64,000 nt of DNA from Agitococcus lubricus (GTDB taxonomy: Bacteria > Pseudomonadota > Gammaproteobacteria > Pseudomonadales > Moraxellaceae), in the NCBI RefSeq assembly GCF_003051055.1, contig NZ_QAON01000005.1, positions 177,443 to 241,442 of the forward strand, written 5' to 3'. The notes below the pieces were generated by a model that was not told the DNA's origin, made no database searches, and saw nothing but the letters and a program-made list of their open reading frames with translations. Position numbers and translations under genes: made by a program. Positions 31,338 to 40,028 of this stretch are shown here, in pieces. Every line of letters starts with the position of its first letter. Position 1 is the first letter of the stretch.

Positions 31338-33175
31338 TAAGTCTCTCCATCATCCATTGGCGCAGGAACATCCAGTGCGGCTGGAGGTGTTGTTGTTTTA
31401 ATTGCTTTCATGGGGACAGGCGCTTCTAAAGGCTTGTCTAACGGAACGTTCATTAAACGTAAGGCCTCACCCATCACGGTTGAGAATACAGGAGCGGAGA
31501 CCGCGCCGCCATAGTAACCTTCATTACGCGTACTAGGCTCATCAATGACGACTGCCATCGCAATTCTGGGCTGACTCATGGGCGCAAAGCCAACAAACAG
31601 AGCTTTATATTTACCTGGCTCATAACCGCGACCGTTTTCTTTGGGTTTACGCGCTGTACCTGTCTTACCGCCAACCCGATAGCCTGGTACGGCTGCTTTA
31701 ATCGCCGTACCGTCACTTGATACCACTGACTCCATCATCGGAAAGAGTTGGTCGGCAATTTGTTGGCTAATTAAACGTGTGCCTTGGGGGGGATGGGTAA
31801 TTTTCGTAAAACTAATGGGTAATTGAACGCCATGGTTGGCAATCGTGGCATAGGCTCGAATCAATTGTAAAACCGTTACCGCTACCCCATTACCATACGA
31901 CATCGTAGATAACTGCACAGGCTTCCATTCACTACGTGCTTGGATACGGCCTCTAGATTCACCCGGAAAACCACTGCCCGTCACTTGGCCAAACCCAAAA
32001 CGCTGGAAGAAGGTAGGCAAGGCTTCTGGGGGTAAAGATAAGACAATCTGTGTCGTACCGACGTTACTCGACTTAGTGATAATAGTACCCAAATCAATGA
32101 CACCATAATTATGGTGGTCACGTACGGTATGATTTAACACGCGCATCGAGCCTGGATTGGTATTGAATTTACTTTCGGGCGTATATTTGCCACTTTCTAA
32201 AGCTAAGGCAACTGTCATCACCTTCATGGTTGAGCCAGGCTCAAACATGTCAATCACCGCGCTATTACGTAACTGCTTTAAGGTAACGCCCTGACGGTTA
32301 TTGGGGTTATAGCTGGGCTGATTCACCATCGCCAACACTTCGCCTGTTTGTACATCTAGGGCAATTAAATAACCTGCTTTGGCTTCACTTTTAGCAACCG
32401 CTTCCGCCAGTGCACGATTTGCAACATATTGAATACGCGCATCAAAACTCAAAAAAATATCTTGCCCTGCTTTGGCGGGCTTTAACTGGGCAATATCTTT
32501 GACTTTATGGCCTTTACGGTCACGAATCACTTGCTGCTGACCTGACTCACCACGCAATACTTTGTCGTACTGTAATTCAATACCTTCTTTACCGTGGTCA
32601 TCTAAATCGGTAAAACCAATCACATGCGCGGTAGACTCTCCTTCAGGATAATAACGACGGTATTCGGTAATACCATAAACTGCAGGAAAATCCCGCTCTA
32701 ATACCACTTGCGCTACATCAGGTGCCATGTGCCGTTTTAAGTATAAAAATTCTTTTTTGGGATTTTTATAAATACGATTTGCAAGGTCAACAGGGTCTAA
32801 ACCAATTGCCGAAGCCAACGCATTCACGTCTAAAATGACAGGTTTTTTGGGGTGTTTTTCTTGGGGGTCTGGATGCGCCAACTCATAGATTTCTTTGGGG
32901 TTAATCCATAATGAGGTGACGGGCGTACTGACGGCCAAGGGCGTACCATTTCGGTCCATAATCATGCCACGGTGGGCATTGATTGTTTCCACACGTACCA
33001 TACGTGCGTCACCTTGGCGACGTAAAAAATCCTTATCAATAATATGCAAATACGTTGCACGTGCTGCCATCGTGGCAAAAATCAATACCAAAATGACTTG
33101 TAGTAATAAGTGACGCCCCGAAAAATCTTGGTTATCTTTTTGCAGAGTGGGCAACTTAGGTAAACGCCATTTCAT
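31337..33175 (-). CDS. ftsI: Septal transpeptidase FtsI (PBP3)
   Basis: The 612-residue class B penicillin-binding protein cross-links septal peptidoglycan. A single N-terminal membrane helix (about residues 22-44) leads to a pedestal domain with RGMIMDRNGTPLAVS. Active-site motifs are Ser315-Thr-Met-Lys318, Ser369-Ser-Asn371 and Lys504-Thr-Gly506. The C-terminal tail is rich in Pro and Ala. The gene overlaps ftsL upstream by 4 bases and touches murE downstream. Confidence 0.97.
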   Translation of the reverse strand: MKWRLPKLPTLQKDNQDFSGRHLLLQVILVLIFATMAARATYLHIIDKDFLRRQGDARMVRVETINAHRGMIMDRNGTPLAVSTPVTSLWINPKEIYELAHPDPQEKHPKKPVILDVNALASAIGLDPVDLANRIYKNPKKEFLYLKRHMAPDVAQVVLERDFPAVYGITEYRRYYPEGESTAHVIGFTDLDDHGKEGIELQYDKVLRGESGQQQVIRDRKGHKVKDIAQLKPAKAGQDIFLSFDARIQYVANRALAEAVAKSEAKAGYLIALDVQTGEVLAMVNQPSYNPNNRQGVTLKQLRNSAVIDMFEPGSTMKVMTVALALESGKYTPESKFNTNPGSMRVLNHTVRDHHNYGVIDLGTIITKSSNVGTTQIVLSLPPEALPTFFQRFGFGQVTGSGFPGESRGRIQARSEWKPVQLSTMSYGNGVAVTVLQLIRAYATIANHGVQLPISFTKITHPPQGTRLISQQIADQLFPMMESVVSSDGTAIKAAVPGYRVGGKTGTARKPKENGRGYEPGKYKALFVGFAPMSQPRIAMAVVIDEPSTRNEGYYGGAVSAPVFSTVMGEALRLMNVPLDKPLEAPVPMKAIKTTTPPAALDVPAPMDDGET

Positions 33176-33474
33176 GGTTGAACCATCACAATATCATGTA
33201 AATTTGCAGGCTGCATTTGTAATTGGCTTTTCGCAATTTGGTCAACATTGCCATAAGCCCCCCATGAATGTTGTTCTAATAGCAATTGTCCCCATTCTAC
33301 GTCTAAGGCCTTACGTTGCTCTCTTAGCTCTTGTAACTCCTGTAAGGCTTCTCGCGTATGATGCACACTAAACGCAACGGCTATCGCAGAGCCTATCACG
33401 GCAATCACTAAAATGATGGCAACTATCGCATCAAAACTGGGATGAAAACTTTTTTTTAACCACGACCACATCAT
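33172..33474 (-). CDS. ftsL: Cell division protein FtsL
   Basis: A 100-residue bitopic protein of the FtsQLB complex. A short cytoplasmic N-terminus, one membrane helix (about 17-37, IVAIILVIAVIGSAIAVAF) and a periplasmic coiled coil (EALQELQELREQRKALDVEW) give the standard FtsL layout. It overlaps rsmH and ftsI by 4 bases each. Sequence identity in this family is low, so context carries much of the call. Confidence 0.9.
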   Translation of the reverse strand: MMWSWLKKSFHPSFDAIVAIILVIAVIGSAIAVAFSVHHTREALQELQELREQRKALDVEWGQLLLEQHSWGAYGNVDQIAKSQLQMQPANLHDIVMVQP

Positions 33475-34415
33475 GATTCATACACCGCTAATTTTTGAGC
33501 AACCCGCAGATGGGCACTACGCGCACGCGGATTTTCTTTCACTTCTTCGGGGCTTGCCGCCACTTTTGCTAATATTTTCACGTGTTTTTTCAGCTCAGAG
33601 GCGCGGACAGGTAGTCCACGTGGCAAATCATCGCCTTTCGCTTGTTTTTGCAGAAACTGTTTCACTAAACGGTCTTCTAAAGAGTGAAAGCTAATCACGG
33701 CTAATTTACCCAGTGGCTTTAAGGCTAACAAACTCTGTGGCAAAAAGCCTTGAATATCGTCAAGCTCTTGATTAATGGCAATACGAATCGCTTGAAAACT
33801 GCGAGTGGCAGGATGCTTATGCCGCTCCCATGCAGGATGAGCAGCCGCTACAATCTCCGCCAATTGTTTGGTACTGTGAATCGTTTGCTGAGTTAAGGCA
33901 TGCTTAATCGCTTTGGCAATACGACGACTATAACGCTCTTCCCCGTATTGGAACAAAACATCGGCCAATTGAGTCTCACTGACTTGCAGTAGCCATTCTG
34001 CGGCACTGATACCACGTGTTGTATCCATACGCATATCGAGCGGGCCATCGTTCATAAAACTAAAACCACGGCTTGCATCGTCTAACTGTGGTGAAGACAC
34101 CCCTAAATCGGCCATCACACCATCAATCAGGCCAACTAACTGCATCGCTTCCAAGCGCGATACTAATTCTGCAAAACTGGCATGAATAATCTGAAAACGG
34201 CTATCTTCTTGCATCAGCTGCTGACCTACCGCAATCGCGGCTGGGTCTTTGTCAAAGGCAATCACCGTGGCTTCTGCGCCTAAACGGGCTAATAACGCTC
34301 GGCTATGGCCTCCACGACCAAAGGTTGCATCAACATAAATACCATTTTCTGTCCCAAGAATGGCATCGATTGTTTCATGCAATAACACAGATTGATGCAC
34401 AAAAGGACTATTCAT
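33471..34415 (-). CDS. rsmH: 16S rRNA (cytosine1402-N4)-methyltransferase RsmH
   Basis: Methylates N4 of C1402 in 16S rRNA; RsmI in this window modifies the same nucleotide's ribose. The 314-residue protein begins with HQSVLLHETIDAI, then the SAM site VDATFGRGGHSRALL, and ends in the conserved NPRARSAHLRVAQKL. It is the first gene of the dcw cluster here, because no mraZ precedes it. Confidence 0.97.
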   Translation of the reverse strand: MNSPFVHQSVLLHETIDAILGTENGIYVDATFGRGGHSRALLARLGAEATVIAFDKDPAAIAVGQQLMQEDSRFQIIHASFAELVSRLEAMQLVGLIDGVMADLGVSSPQLDDASRGFSFMNDGPLDMRMDTTRGISAAEWLLQVSETQLADVLFQYGEERYSRRIAKAIKHALTQQTIHSTKQLAEIVAAAHPAWERHKHPATRSFQAIRIAINQELDDIQGFLPQSLLALKPLGKLAVISFHSLEDRLVKQFLQKQAKGDDLPRGLPVRASELKKHVKILAKVAASPEEVKENPRARSAHLRVAQKLAVYES

Positions 34416-34543
34416 AAAAATTAAGACATGGATAGAGGGGATAATGGGGATTAGGCTATTGCCATACAGTTTATTTTTAGCACTTAAATCGTTGATAAAG
34501 ATAGGATAAAACGATACAGCCTAAACCGAAAACTATAGGGAGC

Positions 34544-34562
34544 ACTTGAGTAGACGTCAAGT
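34544..34562 (-). repeat. Hairpin downstream of rnpB
   Basis: ACTTGA/TCAAGT arms with a 7-base loop lie 16 bases beyond the predicted RNase P RNA 3' end. An A-run at 34571-34577, a T-run on the minus strand, directly follows the P1 helix, so P1 itself may act as the terminator. Confidence 0.35.
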
Positions 34563-34577
34563 AGGTAAAGAAAAAAA

Positions 34578-34932
34578 TGAGAGTCAGCCGATAAGCTGGG
34601 TTCTGTCGAGGACGGTCATTCCTCTAGGCGTATAGTCACCTATACGCTCAAGCAACCTACCCGCATCCAGCGCGGGCCACGCCAAAGGATGCCTATTTGG
34701 TCTTGCTTCAAGTGGGGTTTACCCTGCCGCTCCTGTTGCCAGTTGCGCGGTGCGCTCTTACCGCACCTTTTCACCCTTACCTGCTTGGTGTTTGCACACC
34801 AAACATCGGCGGTTCAGCTCTCTGTTGCACTTGCCGTCAGCTCACGCTGCCTAGGCGTTACCTAGCACTTTGCCCTACGAAGCCCAGACTTTCCTCCCCC
34901 TTTGCAGGCGGCGACCGTCTGGCCGACTCTCA
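34578..34932 (-). ncRNA. rnpB: RNase P RNA (type A)
   Basis: The catalytic RNA that matures tRNA 5' ends, about 355 nt. On the minus strand the 5' end GAGAGTCGGC pairs with the 3' end GCTGACTCTC, giving a 10-base P1 helix with one G-U pair. Conserved stretches are AGGAAAGTCTGGGCT, the AGGGTGAAAAGGTGCGGTAAGAGCGC region, the CAAGACCAAATAGG sequence, and ACAGAACCCAGCTTATCGG near the 3' end, which contains the tRNA CCA-contact region partner. End points are set by the P1 helix and may shift by a few bases. It lies between rsmI and rsmH as in Pseudomonas. Confidence 0.95.
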
Positions 34933-34991
34933 GGCGCGCAAGGATAACAGGCTTTATCGGATAGACAAGTGATTTCCACGCTTTTTACATA

Positions 34992-35837
34992 TTATTCGGC
35001 TTTTGTCTGTAAGACTAAGGCTCTATCATACAAAGCGTTCTTTTTATGGCCTGTTAACTCTGCCGCTAATTGCGCACAGGCTTTAATCGGTAAATACTTT
35101 AATAACTTTAACAGTAAGGCATCTAATTCTTTTTGTGCCATCAAGGTGGAATCTTCGGGTGCGCCTTCAACGACTAAGACAATTTCTCCCCGTTGCTGAT
35201 TGGTATCCGACGCCACAAATACGCATAATTCAGCTAATGTGCTTTGTTTAATGGTTTCAAAGGTTTTGGTTAATTCTCTGGCCAACACCACACGCCTATC
35301 TGCCCCAAAAATTGCTGCCATATCTTGCACACACTCCAAAATACGATGTGGTGCTTCATAAAAAATCAAGGTTCGGCTTTCATTGGCTAAGGCTTTTAAT
35401 TGTGTTTGCCGTTGACTGGCTTTAGCTGCCAAAAATCCTTCAAAACTAAAACGGTCACTGGGTAAACCTGCTGCCGATAAGGCAGCAATCGCTGCACACG
35501 CTCCCACCACAGGCACGACTTGAATATGAGCGTGATGGGCTGCCGCGACCAAACGATAACCAGGGTCACTAATCAGTGGTGTGCCCGCATCTGAAATTAA
35601 GGCGATGTGCTCACCCGCTAATAACTGCTGTATCAAACGTTGTACTTGATTGGCCTCATTATGGTCATGTACCGAGACAAGTGGCGTATTGATACCTAAA
35701 AACTGTAAAAGTCGGCTGGAATGTCGTGTATCCTCGGCAGCAATCACCGCCACCTGTGCTAATACGTGTGTGGCTCGTTTCGTTATATCATCTAGGTTGC
35801 CGATTGGGGTAGCAACCACATACAGTATGCCTGTCAT
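34992..35837 (-). CDS. rsmI: 16S rRNA (cytidine1402-2'-O)-methyltransferase RsmI
   Basis: Adds the ribose methyl group at C1402. The 281-residue protein starts MTGILYVVATPIGNLDDITKRA and shows ALISDAGTPLISDPGYRLV and VVGACAAIAALSAAGLPSDRF, all typical of the tetrapyrrole-methylase-like RsmI family. The preceding codon, ATG 35840, is an equal candidate. A longer frame to 35972 overlaps the divergent lpoA-like gene and is rejected. The two divergent starts are only 16 bases apart. Confidence 0.95.
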   Translation of the reverse strand: MTGILYVVATPIGNLDDITKRATHVLAQVAVIAAEDTRHSSRLLQFLGINTPLVSVHDHNEANQVQRLIQQLLAGEHIALISDAGTPLISDPGYRLVAAAHHAHIQVVPVVGACAAIAALSAAGLPSDRFSFEGFLAAKASQRQTQLKALANESRTLIFYEAPHRILECVQDMAAIFGADRRVVLARELTKTFETIKQSTLAELCVFVASDTNQQRGEIVLVVEGAPEDSTLMAQKELDALLLKLLKYLPIKACAQLAAELTGHKKNALYDRALVLQTKAE

Positions 35838-35853
35838 CATTAGGAACTCGATT

Positions 35854-36909
35854 ATGTCTTGGATTCGCGCATTGGGCCTTAGTCTAGCTCTACAGAGTAG
35901 CCTCTGTGTTGCAGGAGAAATTAGCGTATTATTGCCATTATCGGGCGCAACGGCTAAAGCAGCAGAAAGCATACGCAGTGGGTTATTAGCCGCCTATTAT
36001 CAATCGCTTAGCCAACAAAAAACCAGTGATAATCTCGTTTTTTATGATACCTCCGCTTATAACGACATTACCCCACTGCTCGAAAAACTGCGTAATACCG
36101 ACACCAAACTGATTATTGGCCCCTTGTTAAAAGAGCATGTGGCACAAACGCTCTCTAATCCACCCTTAGTCCCTACACTGGCACTCAACCGCGTCACGCA
36201 GGCCAATGGAGCGTATATTTGGCAGTTTGCTCTCGCACCTGAAGAGGAGTTTGCGCCGTTAATCAACCTTATGCAAAGTCAGCATATTAAAAAAATCAGA
36301 ATCTTAGCCGCTAACGACAGTAACAGTGAGCGGTTACGTCAAGGTTTTGAACAAGCATGGCAAGCGCAAGGCGGGACATTACTCCCAACGTATGTACTGA
36401 ATCAAACCGAACAAGATGGTTTAACGCAGAGTATTAAACAACTTATCGCCGAAAGCCAACAACAAAAAACGGAGGCCTTTTATTTGGCCAGTCCCCAACT
36501 GGCTGCCTATGTTTTACCCTTGCTCAATTTTTATCAACGCAATCCCTTACCGATTTATAGTTCGTCACAAGCCTATGATGCCGAAAAATCCTTACTCGAG
36601 CGTCAAGACCTGAATGGCTTATTTTTTTGTGGTACGCCGTGGGTGATTCAACCTGAGCGTTGGCCAAGTAATCAAAGTTTGAGAGATGAATTTAGCCCCG
36701 AAAATAGCAGTTATGACCGTTTAGCGGCATTTGGTGCGGATGCTTGGGTGGTAAGTCAATTACTGAGCTCTGCGCCTAAATCCGCATTACAAGGGCGAAC
36801 AGGTATACTGGTCTTAAAAGACGGACAAGTCGCACGTACCCCACTCTGTGCGGAGGTTATTAATGGTAAAGCCAAAGCTCAGTCGACAACAACTGGGACA
36901 ACGCGCTGA
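35854..36909 (+). CDS. LpoA/LppC-like penicillin-binding protein activator, short form
   Basis: A 351-residue protein from ATG 35854 with AGGA at 35843-35846. It begins with a signal-peptide-like stretch (MSWIRALGLSLALQSSLCVAG) and continues as a periplasmic-binding-fold domain (EISVLLPLSGATAKAAESIRSGLLAAYYQ). That is the C-terminal domain of LpoA, which activates PBP1A. E. coli and Pseudomonas LpoA have an N-terminal TPR domain of roughly 230 or more residues and a lipobox. Here the TPR part is absent and the cysteine context SSLC is a poor lipobox. Its place between rsmI and yraN is the normal lpoA position. The last 47 bases overlap yraN. Confidence 0.75.
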   Translation: MSWIRALGLSLALQSSLCVAGEISVLLPLSGATAKAAESIRSGLLAAYYQSLSQQKTSDNLVFYDTSAYNDITPLLEKLRNTDTKLIIGPLLKEHVAQTLSNPPLVPTLALNRVTQANGAYIWQFALAPEEEFAPLINLMQSQHIKKIRILAANDSNSERLRQGFEQAWQAQGGTLLPTYVLNQTEQDGLTQSIKQLIAESQQQKTEAFYLASPQLAAYVLPLLNFYQRNPLPIYSSSQAYDAEKSLLERQDLNGLFFCGTPWVIQPERWPSNQSLRDEFSPENSSYDRLAAFGADAWVVSQLLSSAPKSALQGRTGILVLKDGQVARTPLCAEVINGKAKAQSTTTGTTR

Positions 36910-37237
36910 ACAACTCGCCTGTGATTATTTACGCAGCCAAGGCTGGCAACTGGTGTGCACAAACTATCATTGTACAGGCGGTGAAATCGACTTGGTGATG
37001 TCGCAAGGACACATATTAGCGTGTATAGAAGTCCGTTATCGTTCAAGCCGAGCCTATGGTTCAGCACTCGAATCCGTGAGCTTAACGAAACAAAAAAAAG
37101 TGCTGATTGCTGCCCAACACTTTTTACATCATCATGTTCAATTTCAATCCTTTGCAGTACGATTTGATGTCATCGCCATACAAGCAGACGCAGACGGGGA
37201 AACATTGGATTGGATTCCCCATGCCTTTAGTTGCTGA
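36863..37237 (+). CDS. yraN: YraN/UPF0102 endonuclease-like protein
   Basis: A 124-residue protein with the family core LGQRAEQLACDYLRSQGWQ and the restriction-endonuclease-like motif GGEIDLVM...IEVRYRSS. GGAGG at 36852-36856 fixes ATG 36863. Family members resemble Holliday-junction resolvases but their physiological role is unsettled. It is translated from within the end of the lpoA-like gene, suggesting coupling. Confidence 0.88.
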   Translation: MVKPKLSRQQLGQRAEQLACDYLRSQGWQLVCTNYHCTGGEIDLVMSQGHILACIEVRYRSSRAYGSALESVSLTKQKKVLIAAQHFLHHHVQFQSFAVRFDVIAIQADADGETLDWIPHAFSC

Positions 37238-37259
37238 TTAATGGGATTATTTAACCTAA

Positions 37260-37847
37260 ATGAGTACGCATACTATGTTAAAACAGTTAGTTATAACGGT
37301 TTTGATTGTTAATTTAACAGGCTGTGCACAAATGCTGGCTGCAGCGTCTGGCTCTCAACCCGTCGGCGCAACAGAAGGCCAACGCACCTTGAGTCAACGG
37401 ATAGAAGACATCAGCATCGAAAAAACGGCAGCCATTAACTTATACAAGGCCGACCCACAATTCAAAAATGCCCATGTCGTCTTTATGAGTTTTCATAGCA
37501 ATGTCTTAATTGCGGGGCAAGTTCTTAATGCCAAACAAAAACAAGTCGCCGAAGACACGGTGCGTGCCATTGGCGAAGTCAAACAAATCCATAATGAGCT
37601 TAGTATCAGTCCACAAATCAACCCCTACTTAGGCCGCGCGAAAGACAGCATTATCAGTGCCCAAATTAGCACCAGCCTCACTTTTGCCAAAGACTTTCCG
37701 AGTAGCCAATGCAAAGTATTAGTTGAGGAAGGCACGGTGTATTTGATGGGGAAGCTGACACGTGCGCAAGCAGAACAGGCTATAGGTTTGATTAAAAACG
37801 TTCAAGATATTAAGAAAATTATCAAGATGGTGGACTATTTGGATTAA
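37260..37847 (+). CDS. BON-domain lipoprotein, DolP/YraP-like
   Basis: A 195-residue protein with a lipoprotein signal whose lipobox LTGC places the lipidated Cys at residue 22 (17 if ATG 37275 is used). Two BON repeats follow: about 55-115 (NAHVVFMSFHSNVLIAGQVLN) and 125-195 (CKVLVEEGTVYLMGKLTRAQAEQ). DolP in E. coli keeps the outer membrane intact and supports division-linked amidase control. In Pseudomonas a diaA/gmhA-like gene separates yraN from this gene; here it is missing. Confidence 0.85.
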   Translation: MSTHTMLKQLVITVLIVNLTGCAQMLAAASGSQPVGATEGQRTLSQRIEDISIEKTAAINLYKADPQFKNAHVVFMSFHSNVLIAGQVLNAKQKQVAEDTVRAIGEVKQIHNELSISPQINPYLGRAKDSIISAQISTSLTFAKDFPSSQCKVLVEEGTVYLMGKLTRAQAEQAIGLIKNVQDIKKIIKMVDYLD

Positions 37848-37853
37848 CAAAGC

Positions 37854-37876
37854 GGTTGATTTCATCGAAATCAACC
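37854..37876. terminator. Hairpin between convergent BON gene and sspB
   Basis: Perfect 9-base arms GGTTGATTT/AAATCAACC with loop CATCG, 6 bases after the BON-gene stop. No T-run follows. A shared bidirectional terminator is likely. Confidence 0.55.
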
Positions 37877-37880
37877 ATGT

Positions 37881-37899
37881 GGCTTAGGGGCTGTTAACC
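37881..37899 (+). repeat. Dispersed short repeat, partial copy beside sspB
   Basis: GGCTTAGGGGCTGTTAAC resembles GCCTAGGGGCTGTTGAC, the reverse complement of the right arm at 39268-39284. It abuts the sspB stop. Confidence 0.35.
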
Positions 37900-38358
37900 C
37901 TATTTGACGATGGTCAAACTGGGGCGCCCCGTCGATTTAGGACGCTCTGCCTCTACATCGCTCATAGGTGACGTGTCACTGGAGATAGACTCTAAGGTGA
38001 CCGTTGGTGTGGCTGTTGTCGTTGTACTTTCTGTCACTTCCTCAAACTCTTCATGGCTATCAAAAAACATACCCTGACCATTTTCACGGGCATATACCGC
38101 TAATACCGCCACCATCGGAGCATAAATTGCCATAGGGACACCGCCAAAACGTGCCGAAAAACTAATGTCCTCATTACGGACAAAAAAATCTTTGACCGCA
38201 TGCGGTGCAATATTGAGTACAATTTTGCCATCTTTAATGTGCTGTATAGGCACACGCACTTGAGGATGAGTCGCATCCAACAATAAATATGGGGTGGCAT
38301 TGTTATCAACAAGCCATTCATACATCGCTCTCACTAAATAAGGGCGGCTGGGAGTCAT
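37900..38358 (-). CDS. sspB: ClpXP protease specificity-enhancing factor SspB
   Basis: An adaptor that delivers ssrA-tagged and other substrates to ClpXP. The 152-residue protein has the substrate-binding fold up front (RPYLVRAMYEWLVDNNATPYLLLDA, ISFSARFGG). A flexible acidic Thr-rich linker leads to the C-terminal ClpX-docking motif GRPSLTIVK. It is cotranscribed with sspA, 48 bases upstream. Confidence 0.95.
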   Translation of the reverse strand: MTPSRPYLVRAMYEWLVDNNATPYLLLDATHPQVRVPIQHIKDGKIVLNIAPHAVKDFFVRNEDISFSARFGGVPMAIYAPMVAVLAVYARENGQGMFFDSHEEFEEVTESTTTTATPTVTLESISSDTSPMSDVEAERPKSTGRPSLTIVK

Positions 38359-38406
38359 AATCTATCCTCAAATATATACACAATGTGACATGGGCACATC
38401 AAACAA

Positions 38407-39036
38407 TCAGTGACGCATATTGCGTTCTACAGCCGTCAAACTCGTGACAAAGGATTCACGACTAAACAGCCGCTCCATATAACGCAATAAGGGCTTACAG
38501 GGTTTTTCGGGTAAATCAATATGCATATAGGCTAAACGCCACAGAATTGGCGCGAGCATGGCATCTGCAATCGAAAATTCATCGTTCATAAAATATGGCT
38601 TTTCGGCAAACACAGGCGCTACGCTAATTAAACTGTCACGTAGGGTCTTACGCGCTTGCAGCACGCGCTCATCATTACTGTCATGTAAAATAATGTCCAC
38701 CAAGCTACACCAATCACGCTCTATTCGATACGCTAACTGACGGGTTAAAGCGCGTGCGGCGGGATACGCAGGTAATAACGGCGGATGCGGAAAACGCTCA
38801 TCTAAATATTCCATCATGACCTTAGACTCATACAAACATAAGTCTCTATCCACTAAGGTTGGTAAACTATTGTAGGGATTGAGATGAGCCAAGTCTTCGG
38901 GTTTATGATGGGGATTGACCGAAATCAATTCCACAACCGCTTCTTTTTCTGCCAGTACAATACGGATACGATGACTATAATGGTCACTGGGGTCAGAATA
39001 AAAGGTAATCCCCGCACGTTTAGCCGTCAAGCCCAT
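38407..39036 (-). CDS. sspA: Stringent starvation protein A
   Basis: A GST-fold, RNA-polymerase-associated regulator of 209 residues. The thioredoxin-like N-domain (ITFYSDPSDHYSHRIRIVLAEK) is followed by the helical C-domain (SIADAMLAPILWRL). The PHP-like surface segment differs from enterobacteria but the overall length fits. GGAG precedes the ATG. Pairing with sspB and nearness to the bc1 genes follow the Pseudomonas order. Confidence 0.93.
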   Translation of the reverse strand: MGLTAKRAGITFYSDPSDHYSHRIRIVLAEKEAVVELISVNPHHKPEDLAHLNPYNSLPTLVDRDLCLYESKVMMEYLDERFPHPPLLPAYPAARALTRQLAYRIERDWCSLVDIILHDSNDERVLQARKTLRDSLISVAPVFAEKPYFMNDEFSIADAMLAPILWRLAYMHIDLPEKPCKPLLRYMERLFSRESFVTSLTAVERNMRH

Positions 39037-39225
39037 ACTCTACTCCATTCTTTTTACGATTTATTTGAAAAACGATAATTTAGGGTCTGAAATCACATTG
39101 ATAGTAGGTGCGACGTAGCAACAGCCGCTAAGGTGACACGCCGATATGGTCAACAACCCACACACGCAATTGGCTTATTCTAAACTAAAGCCCTGCGCTT
39201 GGCGGAGTTTTTCTCAAATTGTTTA

Positions 39226-39284
39226 GAGGCTGTTGCGTTTTGGATTGTGGTTGCGAACACGCAAAACGTCAACAGCCCCTAGGC
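39226..39284. repeat. Dispersed inverted-repeat element
   Basis: Left arm GAGGCTGTTG-CGTTTTG (39226-39242) and right arm CAAAACGTCAACAGCCCC (39262-39279) are near-perfect reverse complements. Between them lies GATTGTGGTTGCGAAC. The left part matches 13169-13203. The total of about 60 bases suggests a small mobile or REP-like element. Confidence 0.55.
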
Positions 39285-39313
39285 AAGTTTAGGTATTAGC
39301 CCAACCATTCCCT

Positions 39314-39345
39314 AAAAAAAAGGGTGACATTGAGTCACCCTTTTT
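39314..39345 (-). terminator. Intrinsic terminator of the bc1 operon
   Basis: AAGGGTGAC-ATTGA-GTCACCCTT, with an A-run on the left and a T-run on the right, 15 bases past the petC stop. Bidirectional in principle. Confidence 0.9.
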
Positions 39346-39359
39346 CAGCGTTAGTCAAT

Positions 39360-40028
39360 TTATTTGACATCTTTCCAGAACTCTTTATTCAAGAGATACA
39401 CAGGAACAAATAAAATTGCTAAGAAGGCTAAGACCCACCAGCCTAAACGCTCGCGCTCAGTACGGATTGGCTCGGCCATATAGGTCATAAAGTTAACTAA
39501 GTCACCAACAGCCACTTTATAATCATCTGGCCCTAACTCTAACTCTAAACTGTCTAACACATGAGGCATCGCCACGTCTTTGAAGACGCGATTATTGACA
39601 CCCCAAGGACGTTTGTCGTCAGGATAGAAATTAAGCAAATAAGTATAAACCCAATCTGGACTACGCAAACGCGTCTCTAAGCTCAAGTCAGGTGGCGCAT
39701 TACCAAACCATTTCGCTTGGTCTTTTTTGTTGACCTTCGTATCCATGCCATCACCGATTTTATCAGTGGTAAACATCATATACTCTTGAACTAATTTAGG
39801 GTCGATTTCTAAATCGGTCGCCATACGCTCATAACGCAAATATTTGGCACTATGACAGCCTAAACAATAGCTAATAAAAATTTTAGCACCGTTTTGTAAA
39901 GACTCTTTGTTGTGCAAATCGACAGGTGCTTTATCACACTTCGCTAAAGTGCCACAAGCACCACCACCACCCGCTAAAGCGAAGGCAGGGCTTAATAACA
40001 GGGCGAATAATAAAAAGAACTTTTTCAT
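39360..40028 (-). CDS. petC: Cytochrome c1 of the bc1 complex
   Basis: The 222-residue haem-c subunit passes electrons from the Rieske protein to a soluble cytochrome. A signal peptide (residues 1-19) precedes the haem site Cys55-x-x-Cys58-His59 (YCLGCHSAKYLRY). The axial Met is in AMPHVLDSLE. A C-terminal membrane anchor (WWVLAFLAILFVPVYLL) is followed by a basic end. Two extra cysteines (25 and 31) in the mature N-terminus may form a disulfide. It is last in the petABC operon and its start overlaps the petB stop by one base. Confidence 0.96.
   Translation of the reverse strand: MKKFFLLFALLLSPAFALAGGGGACGTLAKCDKAPVDLHNKESLQNGAKIFISYCLGCHSAKYLRYERMATDLEIDPKLVQEYMMFTTDKIGDGMDTKVNKKDQAKWFGNAPPDLSLETRLRSPDWVYTYLLNFYPDDKRPWGVNNRVFKDVAMPHVLDSLELELGPDDYKVAVGDLVNFMTYMAEPIRTERERLGWWVLAFLAILFVPVYLLNKEFWKDVK

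Larger units (their letters stand above)
39037..39359. other. 323-base gap between sspA and the bc1 operon
   Basis: The gap contains the promoter region for sspA, an inverted repeat element at 39226-39284 and the bc1 terminator at 39319-39345. No coding frame with a ribosome-binding site is seen. Confidence 0.5.

Noticed and set aside
34697..34972. Plus-strand open frame of 91 codons
   Set aside because: It lies opposite the RNase P RNA gene, whose P1 helix and conserved core are clear; the frame is a shadow of that RNA.
35650..35853. Longer start for the lpoA-like gene
   Set aside because: It runs antisense through the start of rsmI and lacks a ribosome-binding site; ATG 35854 has AGGA and begins a signal-like sequence.
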